From assembly GCA_009780185.1 (NCBI GenBank), contig WRAN01000019.1:1-50516 (forward strand): a stretch of DNA of 50,516 nucleotides, in the 5' to 3' direction. How positions within the stretch are numbered: the stretch's first letter is position 1; every line of letters starts with the position of its first letter. This stretch comes from Defluviitaleaceae bacterium (GTDB lineage Bacteria > Bacillota > Clostridia > Lachnospirales > WQUN01). A program made the translations under genes and the position numbers. Below are positions 7,851-15,036 of this stretch, one piece after another. The notes beneath the pieces were generated by a model, which was given only the letters and a program-made list of their open reading frames with translations, made no database searches and had not been told where the DNA came from.

Positions 7851-8615
7851 ATGCAGTATATTGTAACATCAAAAGAAGAATCATTTGAAAAAGTACGTAC
7901 AGCGGTATTTGTAGATTACGAAGCTTGGTTTTATGGCTGCAAAAACCAATACCAAACAGAGCCGGATGTTGTGGATTGGTTTAATAATCTTAAAGACAAG
8001 GGGCAAATAGATGATGTTTTCTTCTTTGCCGACTTTTCTCATGATGCCATAAAAGACCATATAATGAAGCTTAGAAACATCTCCAATAGTATAATAGACT
8101 GCTCTAAGGGTGATAAATCCAAAGAATATACGGATTTTATAATGCTGGATCATATATACCAGCGGCTTTTCAGGCAGGGAGATATAAAGCAGTTTGTTTT
8201 GTTTACAGGCGATAGCCATTTCCAGTCTGTAGTAGCGTTTTTACGCAATTTTAATGAGAAAAAAGTAGGTATATATGCCCTGGATGGGTCACTTAGTCCC
8301 TTGTTGGCAGAGGCTTGTGACTGGTATGTAAAGGTTATACCTTCAAGTGGGCGGTTTGAATCTATTAAAAAGGCATTACTAAAGAATTTGACATGGATTT
8401 GTGAAAAACCTGACGCGATCCCTACATTTTCTAAGACAGTAAGCATTGTAGTGCGGAATTATCCGGAATATTCCGAGGCAGATGTAGCCAATGTACTAAG
8501 TACGATTATAGCTAAAGGGCTTGTGCGGCAAGAAGAAACTCTATTGCCTCATAGTGGGCAAACAGTGAAAAAACTTGTTATGCCTGGTGTTATGCCAGTA
8601 AAAGAAGAGAAATAA
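7851..8615 (+). CDS. NYN/LabA-like PIN-fold domain protein
   Basis: 254 residues. Residues about 15-160 match the NYN (LabA/DUF88) fold: AVFVDYEAW near the N-terminus with Asp22, a second acidic strand VFFFADF, DFIMLDHIYQ, and FVLFTGDSHF followed by a strand and KVGIYAL. NYN domains are PIN-like metal-dependent ribonucleases, and the conserved Asp set here suggests an intact site. Residues 170-254 look like a small winged-helix RNA or protein binding tail. The start at 7851 is chosen because AGGAGG lies 5 nt before it; an upstream ATG at 7815 lacks a ribosome site. It is flanked by terminators on both sides, so it is monocistronic. RNA target unknown. Confidence 0.8.
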   Translation: MQYIVTSKEESFEKVRTAVFVDYEAWFYGCKNQYQTEPDVVDWFNNLKDKGQIDDVFFFADFSHDAIKDHIMKLRNISNSIIDCSKGDKSKEYTDFIMLDHIYQRLFRQGDIKQFVLFTGDSHFQSVVAFLRNFNEKKVGIYALDGSLSPLLAEACDWYVKVIPSSGRFESIKKALLKNLTWICEKPDAIPTFSKTVSIVVRNYPEYSEADVANVLSTIIAKGLVRQEETLLPHSGQTVKKLVMPGVMPVKEEK

Positions 8616-8670
8616 AATAAACAGGTGAGAAGACTTGTACTATTTGTGAAAATATTAAGAATATATAACA

Positions 8671-8704
8671 AACCGCTATGGCTATTGCGTGGCGGTTTTT
8701 TTTT
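8671..8704 (+). terminator. Terminator after NYN gene
   Basis: AACCGC pairs with GCGGTT, followed by a run of nine or more T. Confidence 0.85.
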
Positions 8705-8759
8705 GTTAGAATTATGTACATAGAAAGTCTAATTTTGTAGAAGAAAAGGAGTGGTTGCT

Positions 8760-10829
8760 ATGAAGCGGATAACATATGTTGTCATAATAGTGGCACTACT
8801 TGCCACTGTGTTACCCAGTAGGGCATATGCCTCGGTGTCCCAGGTGCGACTTGTAGTTGATGGTAATGAGCTTTTTGGCCTGGATTCGCCGCCGATTATT
8901 CTTAATAACAGGGTAATGGTACCGGCCAGAGCTGTTTTTGAACGTGTTGGCGGAAGAGTTGAGTGGAACTATTTACATAGACAAATAACTGTGCATTATG
9001 GAAGTGATATATTAGTAATGACCGTGGGACAGACCCAGGCAGTACTTAATGGAAGAGGCATTGCAATGGAAGTACCTCCGGTTATATTAAATGACCGGAC
9101 TCTTATACCCCTGCGTTTTCCCGCGGAGGCCTTTGGCTTTGACGTCGCCTGGGATCATGTAGGGCGTGCTGCTATTCTGCATGCGCCATGGGAGCAGCCT
9201 CCAGGCTCTCCTGCTCATGAGCATACAATAGACTTTGTGAATCAGCCTTCTGTAGGTGAGTATAGTGGCGGTGCGCAAGATGTGTCTACTGGGCCAATTG
9301 AGGCAGTGCCGCATCCCGGTACCAATATTATAAGTCTTTTGAGCCCTCAGGAGACAGGGGCAGATGCTTATGCGATAATTGCCTCGTCGCCTATCACAGA
9401 TGTAAATCACTTTATGCTGCCTGATAATCGGCTGGTTGTGGATATTTATAATGCTATTTCCAGCTTATCCGGGCCTTTTGTAGCAGCCGGGCCTGTTGGT
9501 GAGGTGCGAAGCTCGCAGTTTTCTCGTACCCCTAATATTACTCGTATAGTCTTTGATCTTCTTGGGCCTGTGGAGTATAGTGTTTCTCTTTCTTATGACA
9601 GACGTACTCTTACTGTGGCTTTTACGGTTAATACTATATCGGCTGTTACGGCTACTTCCAATACCTACTCTGATACCCTGCGGATTCAAGGGGATTTTCA
9701 GCCTAGTGTTAGGCTTTCCTCTTCCGGGTTTCCTGATTATGTACTTGTGTACATAGATAATGCCAGGATGACTGCACCATCGGGGGACATGCCTGGTGGG
9801 GTATATGGGTCGCGCTTTACAACGGGACAAGGCACAAATGGAGTTGCCTATGTTCGGATAGATATCAGAAATGCGTGGCCGGCTATCAGCATAGCTCATG
9901 GGACAGATTTTGTTACCCTTACTTTGCATCATGGTCTTGCAGGTGTACGTTATGATTTTGCCGCTAGGGAGCTTAGAATTTCCCGCGATACAGTTAATAT
10001 GGACTTAGCGCAAGTAAGATATCAAGAGGAATATCTGCTTAACCGATATACATTTACGCTGCCTGCCGGGGCTTCCGGCCTTGGCCTTGGGACACTGTAT
10101 GTTGGGGATGGTTTTGTAAACAATGTAAATATTACCCGTGACACGGCAGGGGATACCATTGTGGTGTTTGAAACCGATAGGGTTATGGCATTTAGAATTT
10201 ATGAGACTTCTACAGAGTATGTAATCAGAGGATATTTGCCTCGGGAGATTTATGATTTTATCGTAGTAATTGACCCCGGCCATGGAGGGCGTCAGCCTGG
10301 CACCTCTCATCATGGCGTGGTAGAGAAGGACTTGGTTTTAACTATTTCCCATATGGTTATGGAGCATTTGAACCCGAATACTAATATCCGGGCATATATG
10401 ACCCGGCATACAGATGTAACTGTTGCCAACTCCTGGCGGGCATCATTTGCCAATCAGATTGGAGCGGATTTGTATGTATCTGTTCATGCCAATGCTGCCA
10501 ATAACAGACCTACGGTAAGCGGTATTGAGACATGGTATATGAATCATTCTCGTGAAAGTGTTTTAGGATTTTCTTCGCGAGAGTTTGCACGGATTATGCA
10601 GTATAGGAAAATAAGCGCTACCGGGGCTATTGACCGAGGACTTAGGACAACCCCTGACTTTATTGTGCTTCGTGATACCCATATGCCTGCGGTGCTTCTG
10701 GAGGTTGGGTTTGTGAGTAATAGAGAAGAAGCGGCGCGGCTTGCTACAGCTTCTCATCAGAGGCTACTGGCTCGTGCTATTTATGATGGGATTGTAGAAG
10801 CCTTTGGGGTGTTTACACCACCTCGTTAG
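8760..10829 (+). CDS. N-acetylmuramoyl-L-alanine amidase with copper-amine-oxidase-like and AMIN domains
   Basis: 689 residues. A signal peptide (about 1-24, ending AYA) is followed by a Cu_amine_oxidN1-like domain (about 28-140; MVPARAVFERVGGRVEW, LIPLRFPAEAFGFDVAW). A central region (about 190-430) carries two AMIN-like beta domains that typically target septal peptidoglycan. The C-terminal Amidase_3 domain (about 500-686) has the zinc set IDPGHGG, Glu in VVEKDL, SVHANA and catalytic Glu in LLEVGFVSN. It cleaves the bond between MurNAc and the peptide stem and acts in cell separation or wall turnover. ATG at 8760 is preferred to the GTG at 8751 because the AAAGGAG site overlaps that GTG. 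Confidence 0.93.
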   Translation: MKRITYVVIIVALLATVLPSRAYASVSQVRLVVDGNELFGLDSPPIILNNRVMVPARAVFERVGGRVEWNYLHRQITVHYGSDILVMTVGQTQAVLNGRGIAMEVPPVILNDRTLIPLRFPAEAFGFDVAWDHVGRAAILHAPWEQPPGSPAHEHTIDFVNQPSVGEYSGGAQDVSTGPIEAVPHPGTNIISLLSPQETGADAYAIIASSPITDVNHFMLPDNRLVVDIYNAISSLSGPFVAAGPVGEVRSSQFSRTPNITRIVFDLLGPVEYSVSLSYDRRTLTVAFTVNTISAVTATSNTYSDTLRIQGDFQPSVRLSSSGFPDYVLVYIDNARMTAPSGDMPGGVYGSRFTTGQGTNGVAYVRIDIRNAWPAISIAHGTDFVTLTLHHGLAGVRYDFAARELRISRDTVNMDLAQVRYQEEYLLNRYTFTLPAGASGLGLGTLYVGDGFVNNVNITRDTAGDTIVVFETDRVMAFRIYETSTEYVIRGYLPREIYDFIVVIDPGHGGRQPGTSHHGVVEKDLVLTISHMVMEHLNPNTNIRAYMTRHTDVTVANSWRASFANQIGADLYVSVHANAANNRPTVSGIETWYMNHSRESVLGFSSREFARIMQYRKISATGAIDRGLRTTPDFIVLRDTHMPAVLLEVGFVSNREEAARLATASHQRLLARAIYDGIVEAFGVFTPPR

Positions 10830-10841
10830 CTGCATAAAACC

Positions 10842-11005
10842 GTGGGGCTCTGCCCCACCCCCGCAAGCTTTTGAAAAAGCTTGACCAAAACTTTGATATG
10901 AAACCCAAAAATCGCCGCTTTCGCGGCGATTTTTATGTTAAAGTTTTTGTCTCGCTTTTTTCAAAAAGCGAGCGGAGGTTTGGAGACGGAGCCTCCAAGG
11001 TCTTA
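10842..11005 (+). repeat. Intergenic palindrome cluster with bidirectional terminator
   Basis: Stacked inverted repeats: GTGGGGC-tct-GCCCCAC (10842-10858), AAGCTTTTGAAAAAGCTT, AAAATCGCCGC-TTTC-GCGGCGATTTT (10907-10934; U-run in both directions), CTCGCTTTTT/AAAAAGCGAG and GGAGG/CCTCC. The middle hairpin can end both the amidase transcript and the convergent minus-strand unit. The rest resembles a short dispersed repeat. Confidence 0.65.
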
Positions 11006-11009
11006 CCAC

Positions 11010-11171
11010 CTAGTGAAAGGCGCCTGCTACTGTTCTGGGGGATGTGTCGTGGTAATAGGGGCAGTCTATATCGTAGGCGTTGTAGGCGGTGTTTACGAAA
11101 GATGGAAGTTCTCTTAATGTACATTTGCCTTCGGTTTGGTAGAAGCAGGTGTGGGTGCAGTTTATGTCCAT
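11010..11171 (-). CDS. Small Cys-rich protein of 53 residues
   Basis: On the minus strand a clean AAGGAGG lies 5 nt before the ATG at 11171. The frame reads MDINCTHTCFYQTEGKCTLR and ends YDIDCPYYHD plus a short tail. Four Cys in a CxxxC, GKC and DCPYY pattern resemble a family of tiny Clostridia proteins often labelled, without support, as hydroxymyristoyl-ACP dehydratase. The Cys set suggests a metal or Fe-S site, which is inference. It starts 24 bp after the phosphoesterase stop and should be the last gene of that operon. The gene is shorter than usual annotation limits and overlaps spurious plus-strand frames. Confidence 0.75.
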   Translation of the reverse strand: MDINCTHTCFYQTEGKCTLRELPSFVNTAYNAYDIDCPYYHDTSPRTVAGAFH

Positions 11172-11195
11172 TTTAGCCTCCTTGATTGGTTTTGA

Positions 11196-12161
11196 TTAGT
11201 TTGTGCAGTTTGGTTGTTGGCTATGCAAAAGAGAGCCATAGAAAAAACACCCACGCGCTTGCCAGGTTTTTGCGGCGGTTTGCCAGACTTCTGTTGGAGA
11301 GGTGTTTAGGCGGTTGCGGGTTTTTGCTAAGTGCTCTAGGAACCAACCGAAGTACTCTTTGCCTGTTGTCATTTGTTGCTGGGTTACTTCGCTCCATATT
11401 TGTGAGTAGTCATTGTAGCCGGATGTGATGAAGCCCTTTGCTGCTTTGTTATAATCGTACTCCACTCTTCGTTCTTTTATTGTCCAGGCGCTGTTTTTTA
11501 TTGTCAGGATGGTGTATGCGGCGGTTGGATTCCAATCTGCTGCCATTCCGCAGGAGCCTGGGTTTATGAATATTCTGCCTTCATGCTCCATGTGGAATTG
11601 TAGGTGGTTGTGACCAAATAGGTGTACGCCTCTTGGAAGGGCAAGAATGGCCGCTAATGTTTCCGGATGGGCTAGTAGTGCGTCTTTCCCGCGGGTTAAA
11701 TACTCTTTGTGGGAGATAGGTGTAGATAGCATCATCGCGCTGTAGTTCATGGTATGGAAAAGGTCTATTACTGCGGGGTGATAGAAGAAATCTATAGCAT
11801 GAGCAAGGTAAATGTCTACGCCCCCTTTGGATATTTTCGCTGTATTAGGTAATGCTAGTAAATATGCTAAATTATCTGGTGAAAGAGTGTCGTATGACCA
11901 CTTAAGGGGCTTAAACTGCTCGTCAGTCATACTGCCTTGTGATTTTTTCATATCAAAAAAATAACCCTCACCATTGCCTTTAATGATATGGGAAGGGGAT
12001 AGGTTGCGGATGGTGTTTACTACATCGTTTCCCCATGGGAAGCGGCTTGCATAGTCTCCTATTAATATGTATTCGTCTGCGCCTTGGGTTTTGGCGTCTG
12101 CTAATGCTGCTTGTAGAGCGAAGTTATTACCGTGGATATCTGAAAATATTGCGTAGGTCAT
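11196..12161 (-). CDS. Calcineurin-like metallophosphoesterase (YfcE/MJ0936 type)
   Basis: 321 residues. The metal-binding motifs are in order: SDIHGN (Asp8, His10), GDYA, a GNGE variant of the GNHD motif, LAHA, and GHNH, with FINPGSCG after it. The family hydrolyses phosphodiester or phosphomonoester bonds with two metal ions. The N-terminal 200 residues match the single-domain family; the C-terminal 90 residues are helical and extra. AAGGTGA precedes the ATG. It lies 39 bp after the CmpB-like gene and before the Cys-rich gene on the same strand, so a three-gene operon is likely. Substrate unknown. Confidence 0.85.
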   Translation of the reverse strand: MTYAIFSDIHGNNFALQAALADAKTQGADEYILIGDYASRFPWGNDVVNTIRNLSPSHIIKGNGEGYFFDMKKSQGSMTDEQFKPLKWSYDTLSPDNLAYLLALPNTAKISKGGVDIYLAHAIDFFYHPAVIDLFHTMNYSAMMLSTPISHKEYLTRGKDALLAHPETLAAILALPRGVHLFGHNHLQFHMEHEGRIFINPGSCGMAADWNPTAAYTILTIKNSAWTIKERRVEYDYNKAAKGFITSGYNDYSQIWSEVTQQQMTTGKEYFGWFLEHLAKTRNRLNTSPTEVWQTAAKTWQARGCFFYGSLLHSQQPNCTN

Positions 12162-12200
12162 GTAATCACCTTTTTTGGTGTAGTATACATGACCTACAAT

Positions 12201-12623
12201 CTACTGAATAGCCCAATAAACCCACTCAAATACTAAGCCTGCAACCATCCATGCAGGGAGGTAGTCCCATCTTATTAGGCCCTTTACATGGTATTTTGCA
12301 TTACTGTAGTCCCATGGGCAAACTTCCAGGCGCTTAAGAAGGCTCCCTGTTAGAAATTCCCCAGTAAAAATTAGTGCCGCGTAAATCAAACCTCGCAGCA
12401 AAATTGGAATAGGTGCTGACATGCGGAATACAGGCTCTATAAATGCAATCATCCCATATACAAAAAACATCCACAAGGAGGTGGTAGAACTTAGTTTGAA
12501 GTTTTTTGTTCTTAATGAACCTAGGCCCGTCCAAAGCACTTCCATTAGGCAACCTAATGCGCCGTATATTATAAATCTTGTAATCATGGGGTTAGTATGT
12601 GCTGTGGAAGATATGACATACAT
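12201..12623 (-). CDS. CmpB-like putative ABC-transporter membrane protein
   Basis: 140 residues with four predicted membrane helices (about 13-27, 45-60, 70-90, 118-137). Motifs GALGCLMEVLWTGL, LWMFFVYG, GEFLTGSLL, CPWDYS and GLIRWDYLPAWMVAGLVFEW match the PF06541 family, whose function is unproven despite the ABC name. It is shorter than paired-domain members. The ribosome site is weak (GGAA), and an internal Met13 is an alternative start. Confidence 0.75.
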   Translation of the reverse strand: MYVISSTAHTNPMITRFIIYGALGCLMEVLWTGLGSLRTKNFKLSSTTSLWMFFVYGMIAFIEPVFRMSAPIPILLRGLIYAALIFTGEFLTGSLLKRLEVCPWDYSNAKYHVKGLIRWDYLPAWMVAGLVFEWVYWAIQ

Positions 12624-12646
12624 ACAAATAATTCCGTAACAAAGCC

Positions 12647-12675
12647 TTGACAGTAAGCCCCTAAACCCCGATAAT
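12647..12675 (+). promoter_or_regulatory. Strong promoter of a putative non-coding RNA
   Basis: TTGACA (12647-12652), a 17-bp spacer and GATAAT (12670-12675) form a near-consensus SigA promoter with predicted start near 12682. No gene of normal size follows before a terminator at 12884-12911. Confidence 0.75.
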
Positions 12676-12681
12676 ATTCTC

Positions 12682-12911
12682 GGAATTAGAAAATACGTGT
12701 AGCGCCCTAATTCTGTAATTTCTTCTCTTAGAAAGGAGAACGTATATGTCCAGACGCCAACATAATGAGAGCTTGGTGGTTATCCAATAACTTCATATCG
12801 GGTGTAGTCAATGGCGGGAGTGACCCGTTTGTTTGCTATGCCCAAAACCAGTAACCTTTCGTTAAAACTGCTAATTGCGGATTAGATACGATTTAGGCGT
12901 ATCTTTTTTTT
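12682..12911 (+). ncRNA. Putative structured non-coding RNA of about 230 nt
   Basis: The segment runs from a predicted start to a strong terminator and has several internal pairings: GAATTAG/CTAATTC at the 5' end (12683-12713), GTTAT/ATAAC, a nested GGGTGTAG/CTATGCCC (12800-12843) enclosing CGGG/CCCG, and CTAAT/ATTAG that overlaps the first terminator arm. A 14-codon frame (12746-12790) with GAAAGGAG could be a leader peptide. I do not recognise the family; size and autonomy resemble abundant Clostridia RNAs such as raiA. It could also be an attenuator for rsgA. Confidence 0.6.
12884..12911 (+). terminator. Terminator of putative ncRNA
   Basis: AGATACG-ATTTAGG-CGTATCT followed by seven further T. 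Confidence 0.92.
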
Positions 12912-12985
12912 ATTGCGCGAAATAAGATAAACATCGTTTTATGCTTCACCTTCAACGTGTTTATCTAAGATTAGTGCTACGCAAT
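12912..12985 (+). promoter_or_regulatory. Long structured hairpin ahead of rsgA
   Basis: ATTGCG (12912-12917) pairs with CGCAAT (12980-12985). Inside, AGATAAACA (12925-12933) pairs with TGTTTATCT (12958-12966), extended by CGTT/AACG across a bulged T. The asymmetric internal loop and 15-nt apical loop look like a folded RNA. It is followed at once by a second terminator. Confidence 0.45.
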
Positions 12986-12989
12986 TTTA

Positions 12990-13037
12990 AGCCACGGCAG
13001 CAGCTTCTTGTAGAGGCTGCTTGACCGTGGTTTTTTT
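12990..13037 (+). terminator. Terminator or attenuator just upstream of rsgA
   Basis: CCACGG pairs with CCGTGG and an inner GCAGC with GCTGC, then seven T. It ends 20 nt before the rsgA start, so rsgA transcription must begin nearby or read through it. Confidence 0.85.
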
Positions 13038-13056
13038 ATGCCAAAAGGAGCTAAGA

Positions 13057-14070
13057 ATGATTGATTTGAAATTATACGGCTATGAAGAAACAGAGCCAGA
13101 AAAAAGCAATAACATCCCTGGAAGAGTGACCGAGCAACAGCGGGATAAGTACACTGTTATGACCGAGCATGGTGAGGTGACTGCCAGCTTAAAGGGTACT
13201 TTTCATCATAATGTTCAGACTCGCGAGGGCTTTCCCTGTGTAGGGGATTTTGTACTACTTCAATATAACCCTACTGGGGATTCCCGTATCACGGAGCTGC
13301 TACCTCGTAAATCTAAGTTCTCTCGGGCGGATTTTTCCGGCCATGCCGTGGGATATGTGAAAACAATCCGCGAACAGGTGGTGGCGGCTAATTTTGATTA
13401 TGTGTTTATATTATCATCCCTTAATGCGGATTTCCGTGTTAGCCGGATACTGCGTTATCTTACCCAGGCCTGGCAAAGCGGCGGACAGCCTGTGGTTATT
13501 CTTACTAAGGCTGATCTTGCCTGGGACTATGATTCGGCTGTGATGGAATTGCAGCAGGTCGCCGCTGATGTTCCTGTTCATGCTATATCCAGCCATACAG
13601 GGCAAGGACTTGATGTTTTGGGTCAGTACCTGCAACCTGGTAAAGCCATTGTTTTTCTTGGGATGTCTGGGGTTGGGAAATCTTCGCTTTTAAATGTTTT
13701 AATGAGTGAGGATGTGATGGCTGTGAACTCCATACGAGAAGACGATAGCCGCGGCCGGCATACTACTACCCACCGGCAGTTATTTATGTTGCCTTGTGGG
13801 GCTATGGTAATTGATACGCCTGGTATGCGCGAGCTTGGGTTATTTGATGTAGGGGAGGCTATTAGTCAAGGCTTTTCCGATATTGAGGAGCTTTTTACCC
13901 AGTGTAAGTTTAGCGATTGCCAGCATAAGACTGAACCGAGGTGCGCAATCCGTGCTGCCCTTAGTGATGGCTCGTTGCCTCAAGAAAGATGGGAGCGATA
14001 TCAAGCTCAAATGCGTGAAAACCGCTTTGTAGACCGTAAAGCGGCCAGAAACTTAAAAAAGAAAGGATGA
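13057..14070 (+). CDS. rsgA: Ribosome small subunit-dependent GTPase A
   Basis: 338 residues. An N-terminal OB fold is followed by a circularly permuted GTPase domain: TKADL (G4) comes before the P-loop GMSGVGKSS (about 202-210) and DTPGMRELG (G3). The C-terminal zinc knuckle uses Cys283, Cys288, His290 and Cys296. RsgA binds the 30S subunit and checks late maturation of the decoding centre. ATG at 13057 is chosen because AAAGGAG lies just before it; the longer frame starts inside the upstream terminator. The next gene begins 4 bp after the stop. Confidence 0.95.
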   Translation: MIDLKLYGYEETEPEKSNNIPGRVTEQQRDKYTVMTEHGEVTASLKGTFHHNVQTREGFPCVGDFVLLQYNPTGDSRITELLPRKSKFSRADFSGHAVGYVKTIREQVVAANFDYVFILSSLNADFRVSRILRYLTQAWQSGGQPVVILTKADLAWDYDSAVMELQQVAADVPVHAISSHTGQGLDVLGQYLQPGKAIVFLGMSGVGKSSLLNVLMSEDVMAVNSIREDDSRGRHTTTHRQLFMLPCGAMVIDTPGMRELGLFDVGEAISQGFSDIEELFTQCKFSDCQHKTEPRCAIRAALSDGSLPQERWERYQAQMRENRFVDRKAARNLKKKG

Positions 14071-14074
14071 GTGG

Positions 14075-14524
14075 ATGAAGAGATATTCGCCACGTGAAAA
14101 AAATAGGCAAAAAATGATTAACCAATTAGGTTCAATAGATAGGGCTCATAGTCAGACGGATTATCGGTATGAGCCGTGTAACGAAAGCTTCCATTGTAAG
14201 AATTGTAATAGCTTCGTGCTGCCGGAGGGGGCTGCCACTAGCCATCGAAATCACTGCCCCAAGTGCCTTTCTAGTATCCATGTAGATATCACTCCTGGAG
14301 ATAGAGCCTCCCTTTGTGGTGGTGTTATGGAGCCAATAAGCGTATGGGTACGAAAAAATGGAGAATGGGCAATAATACACAGGTGCCGTAGTTGCGGAGA
14401 GATAAGTTCTAACCGCATTGCGGCTGATGATAATCCCACACTGCTTATGTCAATTGCAGTGAAGCCCTTGGCTTTACCGCCATTTCCATTGGTTCTGTTA
14501 GAAAACGCGGGTACAACGAATTAA
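14075..14524 (+). CDS. RNHCP domain protein
   Basis: 149 residues. The central part carries an RNHCP-type zinc domain: ESFHCKNCNSF, then HRNHCPKCLSS, then GGVMEPISVWVRKNGEWAI and HRCRSCGEISSNRIAADD. Three CxxC pairs suggest two zinc sites. The family often follows rsgA or sits near ribosome-related genes, and its role is not established. The start lies 4 bp after rsgA with GAAAGG inside the rsgA end, so translation is coupled. Confidence 0.88.
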   Translation: MKRYSPREKNRQKMINQLGSIDRAHSQTDYRYEPCNESFHCKNCNSFVLPEGAATSHRNHCPKCLSSIHVDITPGDRASLCGGVMEPISVWVRKNGEWAIIHRCRSCGEISSNRIAADDNPTLLMSIAVKPLALPPFPLVLLENAGTTN

Positions 14525-14534
14525 TTCGCTATAT

Positions 14535-14563
14535 TTGACATTAGGCTAGGCAAACTATAAAAT
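14535..14563 (+). promoter_or_regulatory. Promoter of HPr-like gene
   Basis: TTGACA, a 17-bp spacer and TAAAAT, about 100 bp before the HPr-like start. Confidence 0.6.
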
Positions 14564-14590
14564 ACTTCCAGCAATTGCAAGAGATATTGG

Positions 14591-14612
14591 CTATAGCGAT
14601 TTCGTTTGAAAT
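14591..14612 (+). repeat. 22-bp dispersed repeat, copy 1
   Basis: CTATAGCGATTTCGTTTGAA plus AT recurs exactly in inverse orientation at 35217-35238. It contains a small ATTTC-GTTT-GAAAT hairpin. Both copies lie in leaders of unrelated genes. Confidence 0.7.
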
Positions 14613-14620
14613 TGGACTTC

Positions 14621-14638
14621 AGGGGGCTATGCCCCCCT
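14621..14638 (+). repeat. GC-rich hairpin in leader of HPr-like gene
   Basis: GGGGGC-TAT-GCCCCC without a T-run, close in form to the hairpin at 10842-10858. It may be part of the same dispersed repeat family. Confidence 0.5.
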
Positions 14639-14664
14639 ATATATAAGGAAAGGAGGAAATTATT

Positions 14665-14898
14665 ATGAAATCAGTAAACGTATGTCTTAACACTGTAGAA
14701 AAGGTAAAAGGTTTTGTTAACACCATCTCACCACTTGATGGAGATTTTGACCTAGTATCTGACCGCTATGTAGTAGATGCTAAATCTATTATGGGTATTT
14801 TCAGCTTAGATCTAAGCAAAGCACTTAGGCTGGATATCCACAATGATGCAGTAGCCGAGAAGGTGCTGCCACTCATGGAAGCGTACATTGTTGAGTAA
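14665..14898 (+). CDS. HPr/Crh-like protein lacking the phosphorylatable histidine
   Basis: 77 residues with the HPr fold pattern. The regulatory serine region is clear (DAKSIMGIFSLDL, Ser41 matching HPr Ser46), but the HPr active-site segment (HARPA) is replaced by NTVEKVKGF, so there is no His15. It cannot carry phosphate from EI to EIIA; like Bacillus Crh it could be a HPr-kinase-dependent CcpA cofactor, which is inference. AAAGGAGG sets the start. It has its own promoter and terminator and lies just before glgA. Confidence 0.8.
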   Translation: MKSVNVCLNTVEKVKGFVNTISPLDGDFDLVSDRYVVDAKSIMGIFSLDLSKALRLDIHNDAVAEKVLPLMEAYIVE

Positions 14899-14925
14899 AT
14901 ATGAGCAGAGTTAGTATCTCATAAG

Positions 14926-14953
14926 AAAAGGGGGCTTAGTAAGCCCTTTTTTT
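14926..14953 (+). terminator. Terminator after HPr-like gene
   Basis: AAAAGGG-GGCTTAGTAAG-CCCTTTT type hairpin with GGGCTT/AAGCCC core and a seven-T tail. Confidence 0.9.
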
Positions 14954-14988
14954 CGTGGAAAACCTTTGTCGTTATCATCAAAACCGCC

Positions 14989-15017
14989 TTTACACTACTA
15001 AGCCATAGGGCTATAAT
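14989..15017 (+). promoter_or_regulatory. Promoter of glgA
   Basis: TTTACA, a 17-bp spacer and TATAAT; the predicted start leaves a leader of only about 13 nt before ATG. Confidence 0.75.
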
Positions 15018-15036
15018 CCCCCAAGGGAGTGATACA

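Noticed and set aside
10871..11176. Plus-strand open frame of 101 codons
   Set aside because: It runs through terminator hairpins and overlaps the well-supported minus-strand Cys-rich gene; no ribosome site.
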